In this document: positions 7,378 through 15,810 of the stretch, piece after piece
How positions within the stretch are numbered: the first letter of the stretch is position 1
How the letters are laid out: every line of letters starts with the position of its first letter
Assembly: GCF_000403455.2 (NCBI RefSeq)
Contig: NZ_KE159715.1
Span: 335,369-399,368, forward strand
DNA: 64,000 nucleotides
Source of the DNA: Dorea sp. 5-2
GTDB lineage: Bacteria; Bacillota; Clostridia; Lachnospirales; Lachnospiraceae
Direction of reading: 5' to 3'
The notes under the pieces: model-generated
What the model saw: only the letters and a program-made list of their open reading frames with translations
Told to the model about the DNA's origin: nothing
Databases searched by the model: none
Made by a program: the position numbers and the translations under genes

Positions 7378-7596
7378 TTGTATATTATGATAAAATTATT
7401 GATATGTAGAGAGAGAGGAGTAAGGATTTATGCTGAATCCCATTGTCAATACGTTAAGAATTACAAGATAGAAATGAGCAAATGCCGTTCTTGCGAGATT
7501 GAAAGAGGTAACGGAAACATTATGGGCAGATTTTCAGGTTATTTGGAATGGAACATATTAACTACGTTTAATACTACGGAGGTACATTTTAAATGA
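7378..7596 (+). CDS. Possible small ORF coupled to the next gene
   Basis: A 72-codon frame ends in an ATGA overlap with the start of the gene at 7593. A later in-frame ATG at 7474 would give a 40-residue product, MSKCRSCEIERGNGNIMGRF..., with a CxxC. A separate 13-codon ORF with a good ribosome site (7430-7471) lies in another frame. No family is recognised. The ATGA overlap is the only positive sign of translation. Confidence 0.25.
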   Translation: MYIMIKLLICRERGVRIYAESHCQYVKNYKIEMSKCRSCEIERGNGNIMGRFSGYLEWNILTTFNTTEVHFK

Positions 7597-8282
7597 TAGA
7601 TATTTCTTATAGAAATTATTCTTCAATAACGGATCGATCAAGATACCAAGCATCGAATGGAAACAGGAAAAACAGTTCAGGTGATGTGTTCAAAACCAGA
7701 ATATCTGGTAATGCGATTTATATTGAACAAATCTCTAGGGAATCAGCGTTGGATTGGGAAGATTTGAAGAAAATACCAGGTAAATATGCTTTAAAAGATG
7801 GTAACTCAATTTCGGTTTATCATAGTACGGGCAATTGTGGGTATAAGTTTTTTCATGCCGCCGAGTCTACGGATGATTATCCCGTTTTGGTTGCAAAAGG
7901 TGTGGATTGGCAAGGAAAGTATTTTGAAGAAAAGATCAACGTGAAACAAATTGATCCTTATAATACAAGTACCCTTGAATTACAAGCATTGGCACATTTC
8001 AAGCCAGGACATGAAATGATAGGAAATCCTTACGATTGTATGCAAGGGCAGGAAAAGGGACTTCGGGAAAGATTTAGTTTTGTTTCCGGGGCTCAGACAT
8101 TGATCAACGCATGGAAGAGGATCGGTCATGCGGGGCAGGCTGCTCAATGGAGAGATGAGCTTAATTTCCTGCTTAGTTATACGGAGAATACTGTTAGGGC
8201 AGGCAGTGCTGCAAAAGAGAGATTGGTTACGAGTATAGCAAAAAAATGTTCGGAAGATCTTTTTAAAAATAGGAATGGCTAG
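7593..8282 (+). CDS. Hypothetical protein, 229 aa
   Basis: The start is well supported by ggaggtacatttta before ATG. The protein is soluble, without signal peptide or membrane span. The N-terminal third is basic and asparagine/serine-rich (DRSRYQASNGNRKNSSGDVF). The middle contains an aromatic beta-like region (YKFFHAAESTDDYPVLVAKG), and the C-terminal part is helical (TLINAWKRIGHAGQAAQWRD). No domain or catalytic motif is recognised. It stands at the edge of the mobile-element debris and converges on a truncated ybaK-like gene, so it may be accessory cargo. Confidence 0.65.
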   Translation: MIDISYRNYSSITDRSRYQASNGNRKNSSGDVFKTRISGNAIYIEQISRESALDWEDLKKIPGKYALKDGNSISVYHSTGNCGYKFFHAAESTDDYPVLVAKGVDWQGKYFEEKINVKQIDPYNTSTLELQALAHFKPGHEMIGNPYDCMQGQEKGLRERFSFVSGAQTLINAWKRIGHAGQAAQWRDELNFLLSYTENTVRAGSAAKERLVTSIAKKCSEDLFKNRNG

Positions 8283-8542
8283 ATGCAGGAATAGGTGCTA
8301 TTGTTGTCCCATCGCTGCATCCATAGGATTGTCTTCTTGCGGTTGCATAAAAACAATGTCTTTACCATCTTCATATTCAATTTTTGATCGATCAATACAC
8401 AGTCATTCATGGTGACTGCTTCATCCGTATCTACCCTCTCAAAAGGAATCTTAAGTTGCGCCAGCGCATTATAAGTTTCCTTTTGCAGCAGATTCTTATA
8501 TTCCTGCGGTTCGCTTGTCGTAATCTCACTGATATAAAACAT
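8279..8542 (-). pseudogene. YbaK/PrdX-type aminoacyl-tRNA deacylase, 3'-truncated
   Basis: The 87-codon frame matches only the first half of YbaK/ProX-type editing proteins that clear mischarged tRNA. Recognisable blocks are LQKETYNALAQLKIPFERVD, then TDEAVTMNDC and KLNMKMVKTLFLCNRKKT. Family members are about 160 residues, and here the sequence turns into an unrelated tail (ILWMQRW...) and stops. The second half of the fold and the conserved GDK segment are missing. It converges with, and just overlaps, the end of the upstream plus-strand gene. Confidence 0.7.
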
Positions 8543-8665
8543 CTTTCCATCTCCAAATAATCATCAAAATTTGCCATAAGCGTTGAGTCGTTAATAGTGT
8601 ATCATAATTTTAGCTATTATCATAGAACTATTCAATATGTTTTCAAATATATAAATATTATCAAT

Positions 8666-8694
8666 TTCACATACACACGCAAAAATAGTATACT
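8666..8694 (+). promoter_or_regulatory. Promoter of desulfidase/ECF operon
   Basis: TTCACA (8666-8671), a 17-bp spacer and TATACT (8689-8694) give a good sigma-A type promoter 25 bp upstream of the desulfidase start. Confidence 0.65.
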
Positions 8695-8719
8695 TTAACA
8701 AAATAGGGAGGCGCTAGAC

Positions 8720-9256
8720 ATGAAATCACTTTTAGTATTATCTCACTGCATTTTGAATACTGCGTCAAAAGTAATGCAGGACGAAAGAGAACTTGCAGAA
8801 GAGTATCAGATCAGAGATCTGCTGTTGCAGTTAATTCTCCGGAAAAATATACAGATATTGCAGCTGCCGTGTCCGGAATTTGTTCTGTACGGTTCTCAGA
8901 GGTGGGGGCATGTAAAGAATCAGTTTCAGCATCCATATTTTGAGAAAGCGTCTAAGGAGATGTTAGAACCGATCCTCTTACAATTGGAGGAATATGATAG
9001 GCATCCGGAGAGTTTTTCTGTACTGGGGATTGTTTCTGTAGAAGGAAGTCCAAGCTGCGGTTATCATCATACCTGTATCGGTGAATGGAAGGGGGAGATC
9101 GGCACAGATCCGGCGCATATTTCTCAAATACAGGGCTCTCTTAGGATGAGCAGTAAACCAGGTGTATTCATGGAACTTTTGAAAGAAGAGCTAGAGGCTC
9201 ATAAGCTTTCTATCCCTATTTTGACAATGGAAGAAACCATTGAATTATTAAAATGA
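8720..9256 (+). CDS. CD3072-family TudS-related putative desulfidase
   Basis: A 178-residue DUF523/TudS-related protein. Three cysteines sit in the expected contexts: C10 (LSHCILN), C51 (LPCPEF) and C113 (GSPSCGYH). In the thiouracil desulfidase TudS such a trio binds a [4Fe-4S] cluster that removes sulfur from thionucleobases. It opens an operon with a complete ECF transporter, 25 bp before the S component, and the same pairing occurs in Clostridioides difficile (CD3072-CD3073, as I recall). A reasonable inference is salvage of a thiolated base or related compound imported by the transporter. The start follows gggaggcgctagac. Confidence 0.8.
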   Translation: MKSLLVLSHCILNTASKVMQDERELAEEYQIRDLLLQLILRKNIQILQLPCPEFVLYGSQRWGHVKNQFQHPYFEKASKEMLEPILLQLEEYDRHPESFSVLGIVSVEGSPSCGYHHTCIGEWKGEIGTDPAHISQIQGSLRMSSKPGVFMELLKEELEAHKLSIPILTMEETIELLK

Positions 9257-9281
9257 AAGTAGTTATAGGAAGGAAAGACAA

Positions 9282-9842
9282 ATGAAGAACAAAAAAGTTT
9301 ATGTAACAGCATTTTGCGGAGTAGCAGTAGCAATGAATATTGTACTGGGGATCATTACTTCTGCGCTGGGGATCCCGTTATACCTTGATACATTAGGAAC
9401 GGTCTTATCTGCCGCGATCCTTGGACCGGTTCCGGGTGTACTTGTAGGCGCACTGAGTAATATTATCACCGGATTGATCTATAGTGTATCCGACATCCCG
9501 TTCTGTCTGGTAAATATGGCAGTCGGGCTCATAGTAGGCTTGGTGGCGAAGAAATTTAATTTCGGTATCATTCCTGCGGTTATCACAGGATTGGCGCTCA
9601 GTTTTATCTGTCCGGCGATCGGGACGCCTATTGGTATCTATGTATACGGCGGTTTGAACGGTTCGTTTTCGGACGTGTTGGTTATGTCTTTGGTGGAAGG
9701 CGGAAAGACCATTTTCCAGGCATCCTTCTTAAGAAATGTAGGATCGAACCTGATTGATAAAGTGGGAACCTGTATCATCGGCTGTCTTCTGATCAAGGCT
9801 ATGCCGTTAAAGTTCCTTGCCAATTTCCAAGAGGAAGAATAA
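9282..9842 (+). CDS. ECF transporter substrate-binding S component (CD3073 type)
   Basis: A 186-residue integral membrane protein with about six hydrophobic segments. It has the small-S-component pattern: N-terminal VTAFCGVAVAMNIVLGIITS, then LGTVLSAAILGPVPGVLVGA and FPFCLVNMAVGLIVG-like spans. The conserved small-residue helix used to contact EcfT is present near the N-terminus. S components define the vitamin or metabolite imported, and this subtype's substrate is not established. It precedes ecfA by 9 bp. Confidence 0.85.
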   Translation: MKNKKVYVTAFCGVAVAMNIVLGIITSALGIPLYLDTLGTVLSAAILGPVPGVLVGALSNIITGLIYSVSDIPFCLVNMAVGLIVGLVAKKFNFGIIPAVITGLALSFICPAIGTPIGIYVYGGLNGSFSDVLVMSLVEGGKTIFQASFLRNVGSNLIDKVGTCIIGCLLIKAMPLKFLANFQEEE

Positions 9843-9851
9843 GCAGACGAT

Positions 9852-10721
9852 ATGATTAAGATAAAAGATTTGGTGCATCGTTACACCATATGGGAAAACG
9901 AAAATAAAAAGAGTAAAAAGACGGTGTTAGACGGAATATCATTTGATATTCCGTCTGGTCAGTTTGTGGCTATTTTGGGTGCAAACGGTTCCGGGAAGTC
10001 AACCCTTGCCAAGCACTTGAATGTTTTGCTGCTTCCCGACGAAGGAACAGTCTGGATTGACGGCAAAGACACAAAGGATAAGGAAAAGTTATGGAAGATC
10101 CGCACCGAGGTAGGGATGGTATTCCAGAATCCAGATAATCAGATCATCGGAACCAGCGTGGAGGAGGATGTGGCGTTTGGACCTGAGAACCGGAATCTGC
10201 CTTCCCAGGAGATTCGTGGCCGCGTGACAAAAAGCTTGGACGCCGTTGGTCTCCAAAGTAAGAGAAAGGTATCGCCCTCTCGGCTCTCTGGCGGACAAAA
10301 GCAGAGGGTAGCCATTGCCGGTGTATTGGCGTGTATGCCCAAATGCCTGGTTTTAGATGAACCGACTGCCATGTTGGATCCGAAATCAAGGGAAGAGGTA
10401 ATGAAAGTAGTTCATGAGCTAAACCAGGAACGGGGGTTTACCGTGGTTCTGATCACGCATCATATGGATGAGGCGGTCGGAGCGGACCAGATCTATCTGA
10501 TGAAAGAAGGACATGTTGTAAAATGCGGCTCTCCGAAAGAAATATTCTGTGAGACGGAGTTGTTAAGGGAATTAAAATTAGATGTGCCGCAGGTCACGGA
10601 ATTGGCGTACAGATTGGCAGAAAAAGGGATCCCGTTTAAACTTCCGGTATTAAAGGAAGAAGATTTTGTAGAACAGATGAAAGCAGTCTGTCAGTCAGAG
10701 GATATTGAAAGAGGAAGATAG
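9852..10721 (+). CDS. ecfA1: ECF transporter ATP-binding protein (A component 1)
   Basis: A 289-residue ABC ATPase: Walker A GANGSGKST at 43-51, Q-loop MVFQNPDNQI, signature LSGGQKQRVAIAG, Walker B CLVLDEPTAML and switch histidine in LITHHMDE. The FQNPDNQ form of the Q-loop is typical of EcfA. It energises the transporter on the cytoplasmic face as a heterodimer with the next gene product. It sits tightly between the S component and the second ATPase. Confidence 0.92.
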   Translation: MIKIKDLVHRYTIWENENKKSKKTVLDGISFDIPSGQFVAILGANGSGKSTLAKHLNVLLLPDEGTVWIDGKDTKDKEKLWKIRTEVGMVFQNPDNQIIGTSVEEDVAFGPENRNLPSQEIRGRVTKSLDAVGLQSKRKVSPSRLSGGQKQRVAIAGVLACMPKCLVLDEPTAMLDPKSREEVMKVVHELNQERGFTVVLITHHMDEAVGADQIYLMKEGHVVKCGSPKEIFCETELLRELKLDVPQVTELAYRLAEKGIPFKLPVLKEEDFVEQMKAVCQSEDIERGR

Positions 10722-10722
10722 T

Positions 10723-11580
10723 ATGTTAAAAGGGGAACAGATTCATTTTACGTATGGCGCGGGGACGGCAAATGAGAAGCATGTGCTGAGGAATATCTCT
10801 TTTCAGATCAAAGAGGGAGACTTTATCGGATTGATCGGCGCCTCCGGCTCTGGAAAGACTACGCTTGTCAAACACATGAACGGACTTTTGCGTGCCACAG
10901 AGGGCGGACTATATTTCCGCAAAGAGAATGTATATGGCAGGAAATATCCTTTATCTAAATTGAGAAAGGAAGTTGGGTTAGTATTTCAATACCCGGAACA
11001 GCAGCTGTTTGAAAAAACAGTTTTGAAGGATGTGATGTACGGTCCCTGCAACTTGGGGATGACGCGGGAGGAAGCAGAGGCATCAGCAAAAGAAAGTCTT
11101 TGCCAGGTAGGAATAGACGGTTCTTATTACCATGTAAGTCCGTTAGAGTTATCGGGCGGGCAGAAGAGGAGCGTTGCCATTGCAGGAGTATTGGCAATGA
11201 ATCCGTCAATTCTGATTTTAGACGAGCCTGCCGCGGGACTGGACCCGTATACAAAGAGACAGGTATTTGATTTGATACTGAATATCCAGAAGAGACGTAA
11301 TCTGGCAGTTGTGCTTGTGTCACACCACATGGAGGATGTGGCGGCGTATACCAACAAGGTATGGGTTATGCACAAAGGAGAGCTGGTCTTACAGGGGAAT
11401 CCCATGGAGGTCTTTTCTCAGACAAAGCGTTTGAAAGAACTGAATATCGGAGTCCCGCAGATTACCAGTGTGACGGAAAAGCTCATTGAGCAGGGGATTC
11501 ATCTGGAGCGGGCTGCGATCTCTGTAGACGACGCAGAAAAAATGATTTTGCAAATGTGGAAGAGGAGGATAGCGAGATGA
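10723..11580 (+). CDS. ecfA2: ECF transporter ATP-binding protein (A component 2)
   Basis: A 285-residue ABC ATPase from the ATG at 10723, placed 1 bp after the previous stop with a gaggaag ribosome site. Walker A GASGSGKTT (39-47), Q-loop LVFQYPEQQL, signature LSGGQKRSVAIAG, Walker B ILILDEPAAGLD and HHMEDV histidine are intact. An upstream in-frame TTG at 10705 would overlap ecfA1 and is less likely. It is the second half of the EcfA heterodimer. Confidence 0.92.
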   Translation: MLKGEQIHFTYGAGTANEKHVLRNISFQIKEGDFIGLIGASGSGKTTLVKHMNGLLRATEGGLYFRKENVYGRKYPLSKLRKEVGLVFQYPEQQLFEKTVLKDVMYGPCNLGMTREEAEASAKESLCQVGIDGSYYHVSPLELSGGQKRSVAIAGVLAMNPSILILDEPAAGLDPYTKRQVFDLILNIQKRRNLAVVLVSHHMEDVAAYTNKVWVMHKGELVLQGNPMEVFSQTKRLKELNIGVPQITSVTEKLIEQGIHLERAAISVDDAEKMILQMWKRRIAR

Positions 11581-12389
11581 TTCGGGATATTACGATCGGG
11601 CAATATTATGCCAGTGAGTCTGTCGTCCACAGGCTGGATCCAAGGACAAAGCTTTTCGGTGTATTGGTTTATATTGTCATACTGTTTTGCATTAGAAATC
11701 CTTGGTGGTATCTGGCGTGTTTTTTGTTGCTGCTTGGAGCGTACCGGTGTGCGAAGGTTCCCTTCTCTTATGTTCTTAGAGGAATAAGAGGTATCTCTAT
11801 TCTTCTGATTTTTACTTTTGTGTTCCGAATGCTGTGTACGCCCGGGGAGGAAATCTGGAAATTTTATTTCTTGTCAGTGACTTGGGAAGGTATCCAAAAA
11901 GCAATCAGGATGACAGCCAGAATTGCGTTGATGATCGTGGGAGCCTCCCTTCTGTCTTACACGACGACGCCCAAGTCAATGGCAGACGGGCTGGAAAAGT
12001 CGCTTTTATTTTTGGAAAAAGTGCATGTACCTATTCATGATATGTCTGTGATCGTTATGATCGCGTTTCGTTTCATACCGATCATCATAGAAGAACTGAA
12101 CACGTTGATGGACGCTCAGGCGGCGAGAGGGGCGAGATTTGAGGAGGGTAATGTTTTTCAAAAATGCCGCGGAGTGACGACACTGCTTCTTCCGTTATTT
12201 TTATCTACGGTGCGCAGAGCTTCCGACCTGGCGATGGCAATGGAGGCGAGAGGCTATACGGGAGAGCGAGAGACAAGCAAGATGAATCCATTGGTTTACT
12301 CGCGCTGTGATAGAGCGGCATATCTTTGTATCATTCTCGTGCCAGTATTCTATGTTGTTGTGGAATTCGTTCCAAAGTGGATCCGCTGA
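11577..12389 (+). CDS. ecfT: ECF transporter transmembrane T component
   Basis: A 270-residue membrane protein starting in an ATGA overlap with ecfA2, preceded by agaggaggatagcg. It has N-terminal VHRLDPRTKLF, several hydrophobic spans, and the two Ala-Arg-Gly coupling motifs AQAARGARF and AMEARGYTG in the cytoplasmic helices that engage the ATPases. With S, A and A' it completes a dedicated (group I) ECF module. Confidence 0.92.
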   Translation: MIRDITIGQYYASESVVHRLDPRTKLFGVLVYIVILFCIRNPWWYLACFLLLLGAYRCAKVPFSYVLRGIRGISILLIFTFVFRMLCTPGEEIWKFYFLSVTWEGIQKAIRMTARIALMIVGASLLSYTTTPKSMADGLEKSLLFLEKVHVPIHDMSVIVMIAFRFIPIIIEELNTLMDAQAARGARFEEGNVFQKCRGVTTLLLPLFLSTVRRASDLAMAMEARGYTGERETSKMNPLVYSRCDRAAYLCIILVPVFYVVVEFVPKWIR

Positions 12390-12463
12390 GTAAAAATGGT
12401 TTGCCGCACGAGTTGTATTGTGATATATTGTCGGTAAATAATTTCGTGAAGGAGGCAGTATAC

Positions 12464-12841
12464 ATGAAGCTTAAAAATGTATTGATCGTAGCAGAGGACA
12501 TCGAGCGGTCGAAAAAGTTTTATAAGGATCTGTTTGGATTGGACGTCATTCTGGATAATGACGGGAATGTCATTTTGACGGAAGGGCTGGTGCTTCAGGA
12601 CAAGGCGATCTGGAAATCTTTTATAGATAAGGACATTATCCCTGAAAACAATGCATGCGAGTTATACTTTGAAGAAAAGGATCTGGAAGGGTTCGTAAAG
12701 AAGCTGGAGGCATATGAAACGCCCATCGTCTATGTGAACCGGCTTATGCAGCATTCCTGGGGGCAGAAAGTGGTAAGATTCTATGACCCGGACGGGAATC
12801 TGATCGAAGTCGGGACGCCAATAACAGGTATAAATTTTTGA
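12464..12841 (+). CDS. VOC-family (glyoxalase/bleomycin-resistance fold) protein
   Basis: A 125-residue protein from the ATG at 12464, which has a clear ggaggcagtatac leader; a longer frame into ecfT has no ribosome site. It shows the beta-alpha-beta-beta-beta pattern of vicinal-oxygen-chelate proteins: LKNVLIVAEDIERSKKFYKD at the start and VVRFYDPDGNLIEVG at the end, the latter with the usual metal-ligand glutamate. The specific substrate cannot be told. It sits 75 bp after ecfT and may be read through from that operon. Confidence 0.8.
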   Translation: MKLKNVLIVAEDIERSKKFYKDLFGLDVILDNDGNVILTEGLVLQDKAIWKSFIDKDIIPENNACELYFEEKDLEGFVKKLEAYETPIVYVNRLMQHSWGQKVVRFYDPDGNLIEVGTPITGINF

Positions 12842-12942
12842 TTATATTTTCATTTCCTTATTTGCATATAATACTCATATATTTTGAGATTCTTTCACAT
12901 CATATAAGCTATAGGTTATAACATTCATAAAACTATAAGTAT

Positions 12943-12971
12943 TTGATTTTTACAGGTGTGATTTTTATAAT
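12943..12971 (+). promoter_or_regulatory. Promoter of aspartase gene
   Basis: TTGATT (12943-12948), a 17-bp spacer and TATAAT (12966-12971) lie about 30 bp upstream of the aspA start. The surrounding 160 bp are very A/T-rich. Confidence 0.65.
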
Positions 12972-13001
12972 GAATATAGATTATATGATTGAGAAAGGAA
13001 A

Positions 13002-14462
13002 ATGAAAATGAATAAGGAAAATACAGAAAAGATCAATATAGAGAAGAAGGATTTTCGGACAGAAGAGGATTCCATAGGAGTCAAGGCGGTACCGGAAGGG
13101 GTTTACTATGGAGTACAGTCCCTGCGGGCGGCTGAGAATTTCCGTATTACCGGGCTGAATATGCACCCGGAGATCATCAATAGCCTGGCGTATATCAAGA
13201 AGGCATGTGCCGTTACCAATTGTGAAGTCGGTATATTGGACCGTAAGATTGCCGCTGCTATTTCCCAGGCATGTGACGAGATCTTAGAAGGCAAGATGCA
13301 TAAGGATTTTATTGTCGATCCGATCCAGGGCGGCGCCGGGACTTCGATCAATATGAATGCGAATGAAGTGATCGCAAACCGTGCGATTGAGATATTAGGC
13401 GGGAAAAAGGGCGATTACTCTATCGTCAATCCCAACGATCATGTAAATTGCGGACAATCGACGAATGACGTGATCCCTACCGCAGGGAAGATGACGTCTC
13501 TTCGTCTGCTGAAGAACCTGAAAGAAGAATTGCTTCGCCTGCACAAAGCGTTGGTGGCAAAAGCAGAAGAATTTGACCATGTGATCAAGATGGGGCGTAC
13601 GCAGATGCAGGATGCCGTGCCGATTCGTCTCGGGCAGGAATTCCGCGCATATTCCGTTGCGATCATGCGTGATATCCGCCGTATGGACAAGGCTATGGAG
13701 GAAATGTGTACCCTGAATATGGGCGGTACTGCCGTAGGGACAGGGATCAATGCGGACGCCGCTTACTTGAGACGGATCGTTCCGAACCTGGCGGAGTTAT
13801 CCGGAATGGAATTGGTGCAGGCGTTTGATCTGATCGACGCTACACAGAACCTGGATTCCTTCGTGGCGGTATCGGGAGCCATCAAGGCATGTGCGGTTAC
13901 GCTGTCAAAGATTGCCAACGACCTTCGGCTGATGTCCTCGGGACCAAGAGCCGGTTTTGCGGAGATCAATCTGCCGGCGCGTCAGAATGGTTCGTCCATC
14001 ATGCCGGGAAAGGTGAATCCGGTGATCCCTGAAGTTGTGAATCAAGTCGCGTTCAATATCATCGGGAATGATGTGACTATTACTATGGCGGCGGAAGCCG
14101 GACAGCTTGAACTGAATGCGTTTGAGCCGATCATTTTCTACTGTATGTTCCAGTCCATAGATACGCTGGCATATGCAGTGCAGACTTTTGTCGATAACTG
14201 TATTACGGGGATAACCGCCAATGAAAGCCGGTGCCGTTATCTGGTAGAAAACAGCGTAGGGATCATTACGGCGATCTGCCCGCATGTAGGCTATCAGAAA
14301 GCGGCGGAGATCGCGAAGGAGGCGATGAAGACGGGAGAATCCATCCGCTCTCTGATCCTGAAAGAGGGATTACTGGATGAAACGGAGTTGGATGAGATCC
14401 TGGAGCCGACACATATGACGGAACCAGGGATCTCTGCGAAAAAGCTTTTAAGGAGAAAATGA
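13002..14462 (+). CDS. aspA: Aspartate ammonia-lyase
   Basis: A 486-residue member of the aspartase/fumarase superfamily that converts L-aspartate to fumarate and ammonia. It contains the family signature GSSIMPGKVNPV with the catalytic serine loop, GQSTNDVIPTA, GRTQMQDAVPIRLGQEF and GGTAVGTG. The length is slightly above the usual 470 because of a charged N-terminal extension of about 20 residues. Two close ATGs exist (13002 and 13008), and aaagga is better spaced from the second. It has its own promoter and a strong hairpin terminator, and a LysR-type gene converges on it from the right. Confidence 0.9.
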   Translation: MKMNKENTEKINIEKKDFRTEEDSIGVKAVPEGVYYGVQSLRAAENFRITGLNMHPEIINSLAYIKKACAVTNCEVGILDRKIAAAISQACDEILEGKMHKDFIVDPIQGGAGTSINMNANEVIANRAIEILGGKKGDYSIVNPNDHVNCGQSTNDVIPTAGKMTSLRLLKNLKEELLRLHKALVAKAEEFDHVIKMGRTQMQDAVPIRLGQEFRAYSVAIMRDIRRMDKAMEEMCTLNMGGTAVGTGINADAAYLRRIVPNLAELSGMELVQAFDLIDATQNLDSFVAVSGAIKACAVTLSKIANDLRLMSSGPRAGFAEINLPARQNGSSIMPGKVNPVIPEVVNQVAFNIIGNDVTITMAAEAGQLELNAFEPIIFYCMFQSIDTLAYAVQTFVDNCITGITANESRCRYLVENSVGIITAICPHVGYQKAAEIAKEAMKTGESIRSLILKEGLLDETELDEILEPTHMTEPGISAKKLLRRK

Positions 14463-14475
14463 TCTTGTGGAACTT

Positions 14476-14534
14476 AAGCATATTCCATAGAAGAACATGT
14501 GCCGGAAAGCGCAGGCTTCTGATGGAATATGCTT
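14476..14534. terminator. Hairpin between convergent aspA and lysR-type genes
   Basis: AAGCATATTCCAT (14476-14488) pairs perfectly with ATGGAATATGCTT (14522-14534). A further AGAAG/CTTCT pair lies inside. ATTTTGTGG follows. It lies 14 bp after the aspA stop and can serve both convergent genes. Confidence 0.7.
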
Positions 14535-14586
14535 ATTTTGTGGTAGGAACCTAAAAATCAGTATTAACCGACAGCCTCACGCACAG

Positions 14587-15525
14587 TTACTCTGGCGCCG
14601 CGATCCGTATAAACTCCTGCATAGTCCTGGTCAGGTAAGCGTTCCTTTTATAATACAGGTACACATCTCTTTGCGCCTCAGGCGCATCCAGCTTATAATA
14701 GACCACAGCCGAATCTGTATGCATATGTTTGATCAAGGTGTCATTTACGATAGAAATCCCCATACCGTACTGAGTAAGATGGTAGGTGGTCATGACCTGA
14801 TCCAGTTTTAAGATATAATTTGGCTGAATATTCTCCCGCAGGCAGATCGCGTCGATCCGTTCTCTTGTATCGTTATGGGCGCGCAGTACGACAAATGGAT
14901 CATCCTTAAATTTTCTAAGAGGCACGCCCGGGAACCTGGGGTTCCGATGGACATCATTCTCCACGTCAGAGGCTGTCAGCCGGTAATTTAAGGCCCTGCG
15001 GTTACTGTCAAAGGCGGCGGGAACCGCAAGAAGAAGCTGTTCGTGGAAGCATTTCTTCCTGTGATATATCTGAGGATTCAGATTATAATTGTCAATGACA
15101 ATATCCAGGTCCCCGTTGAACAGTTTCTGTTCCAGCTCAATGGTGGATCCCTCGTAAAAGTCGAGATTTACATGGGGATATTCTTGCCGGAACTGTTCGA
15201 TAAACGGAGGAAAGATAAAAGAGGCGAAAAAATATGTACCGCCCAGAGACAGGTGTCCTGCCTTCAGTTCATGGAGATTCCCCACGAGATAAGCGAATTC
15301 ATCCTCCAGATCTAGGATCTTCTCTGTAGTACGTATATATTCCCTGCCGCATTCTGTCAGTTGGATCGGGCTGACACTCCGGTCAAAAAGCGGAGCGCCT
15401 ATTTTCTTTTCGATTTTCTTGATCGCCGCGCTGAGCGCAGGCTGAGAGATATAAAGATTCTGCGCTGCTTTTGAAAAGCTCTGCTCCTTATATACTTCCA
15501 TCACATAATTCATTCCATGAAACAT
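14587..15525 (-). CDS. LysR-family transcriptional regulator
   Basis: A 312-residue protein with an N-terminal LysR helix-turn-helix (YVMEVYKEQSFSKAAQNLYI, SQPALSAAIKKIEKKIGAPL) and a periplasmic-binding-type effector domain beginning near GHLSLGGTYFFASFIFPPFI. It is 125 bp from and convergent to aspA, and divergent from the GH25 lysozyme gene. Regulation of either neighbour is possible but not shown by sequence. Its own promoter overlaps a repeated 15-mer at 15577-15591, which fits autoregulation. Confidence 0.88.
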   Translation of the reverse strand: MFHGMNYVMEVYKEQSFSKAAQNLYISQPALSAAIKKIEKKIGAPLFDRSVSPIQLTECGREYIRTTEKILDLEDEFAYLVGNLHELKAGHLSLGGTYFFASFIFPPFIEQFRQEYPHVNLDFYEGSTIELEQKLFNGDLDIVIDNYNLNPQIYHRKKCFHEQLLLAVPAAFDSNRRALNYRLTASDVENDVHRNPRFPGVPLRKFKDDPFVVLRAHNDTRERIDAICLRENIQPNYILKLDQVMTTYHLTQYGMGISIVNDTLIKHMHTDSAVVYYKLDAPEAQRDVYLYYKRNAYLTRTMQEFIRIAAPE

Positions 15526-15549
15526 GTTCTCACTATCCTGATTCTAAAT

Positions 15550-15577
15550 TTTATATTTTTCTTTTGTGTTCTGTCAT
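15550..15577 (-). promoter_or_regulatory. Promoter of lysR-type gene
   Basis: On the minus strand ATGACA (15577-15572), a 16-bp spacer and TATAAA (15555-15550) lie just upstream of the start at 15525. Confidence 0.45.
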
Positions 15578-15636
15578 TTTTGATCCGCCAGATTGTTGTC
15601 CATGATTTTATATTCTAACATTTTTTGACCCGCCAG
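15577..15636. promoter_or_regulatory. Direct repeat, candidate operator between lysR-type and lysozyme genes
   Basis: TTTTTGATCCGCCAG (15577-15591) and TTTTTGACCCGCCAG (15622-15636) differ at one base and are 45 bp apart. The first abuts the lysR-type -35 box. The rest of the 285-bp divergent spacer shows no other clear signal. Confidence 0.4.
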
Positions 15637-15810
15637 GCAATTGTTCTGGCTTTAAATTTTTCTGGCAGTGCGGATAGTAACAGTTCAACTAAGATGTCAA
15701 ATGAAAAGGTAATTTTAAACACACTTTTGTAACTTGATGTCGGTTCTTTTCATAAACTATTTTTGAAGGGAGTGAATATGGGATGAGGGGATCAGAAAGG
15801 AGCGATTTTG

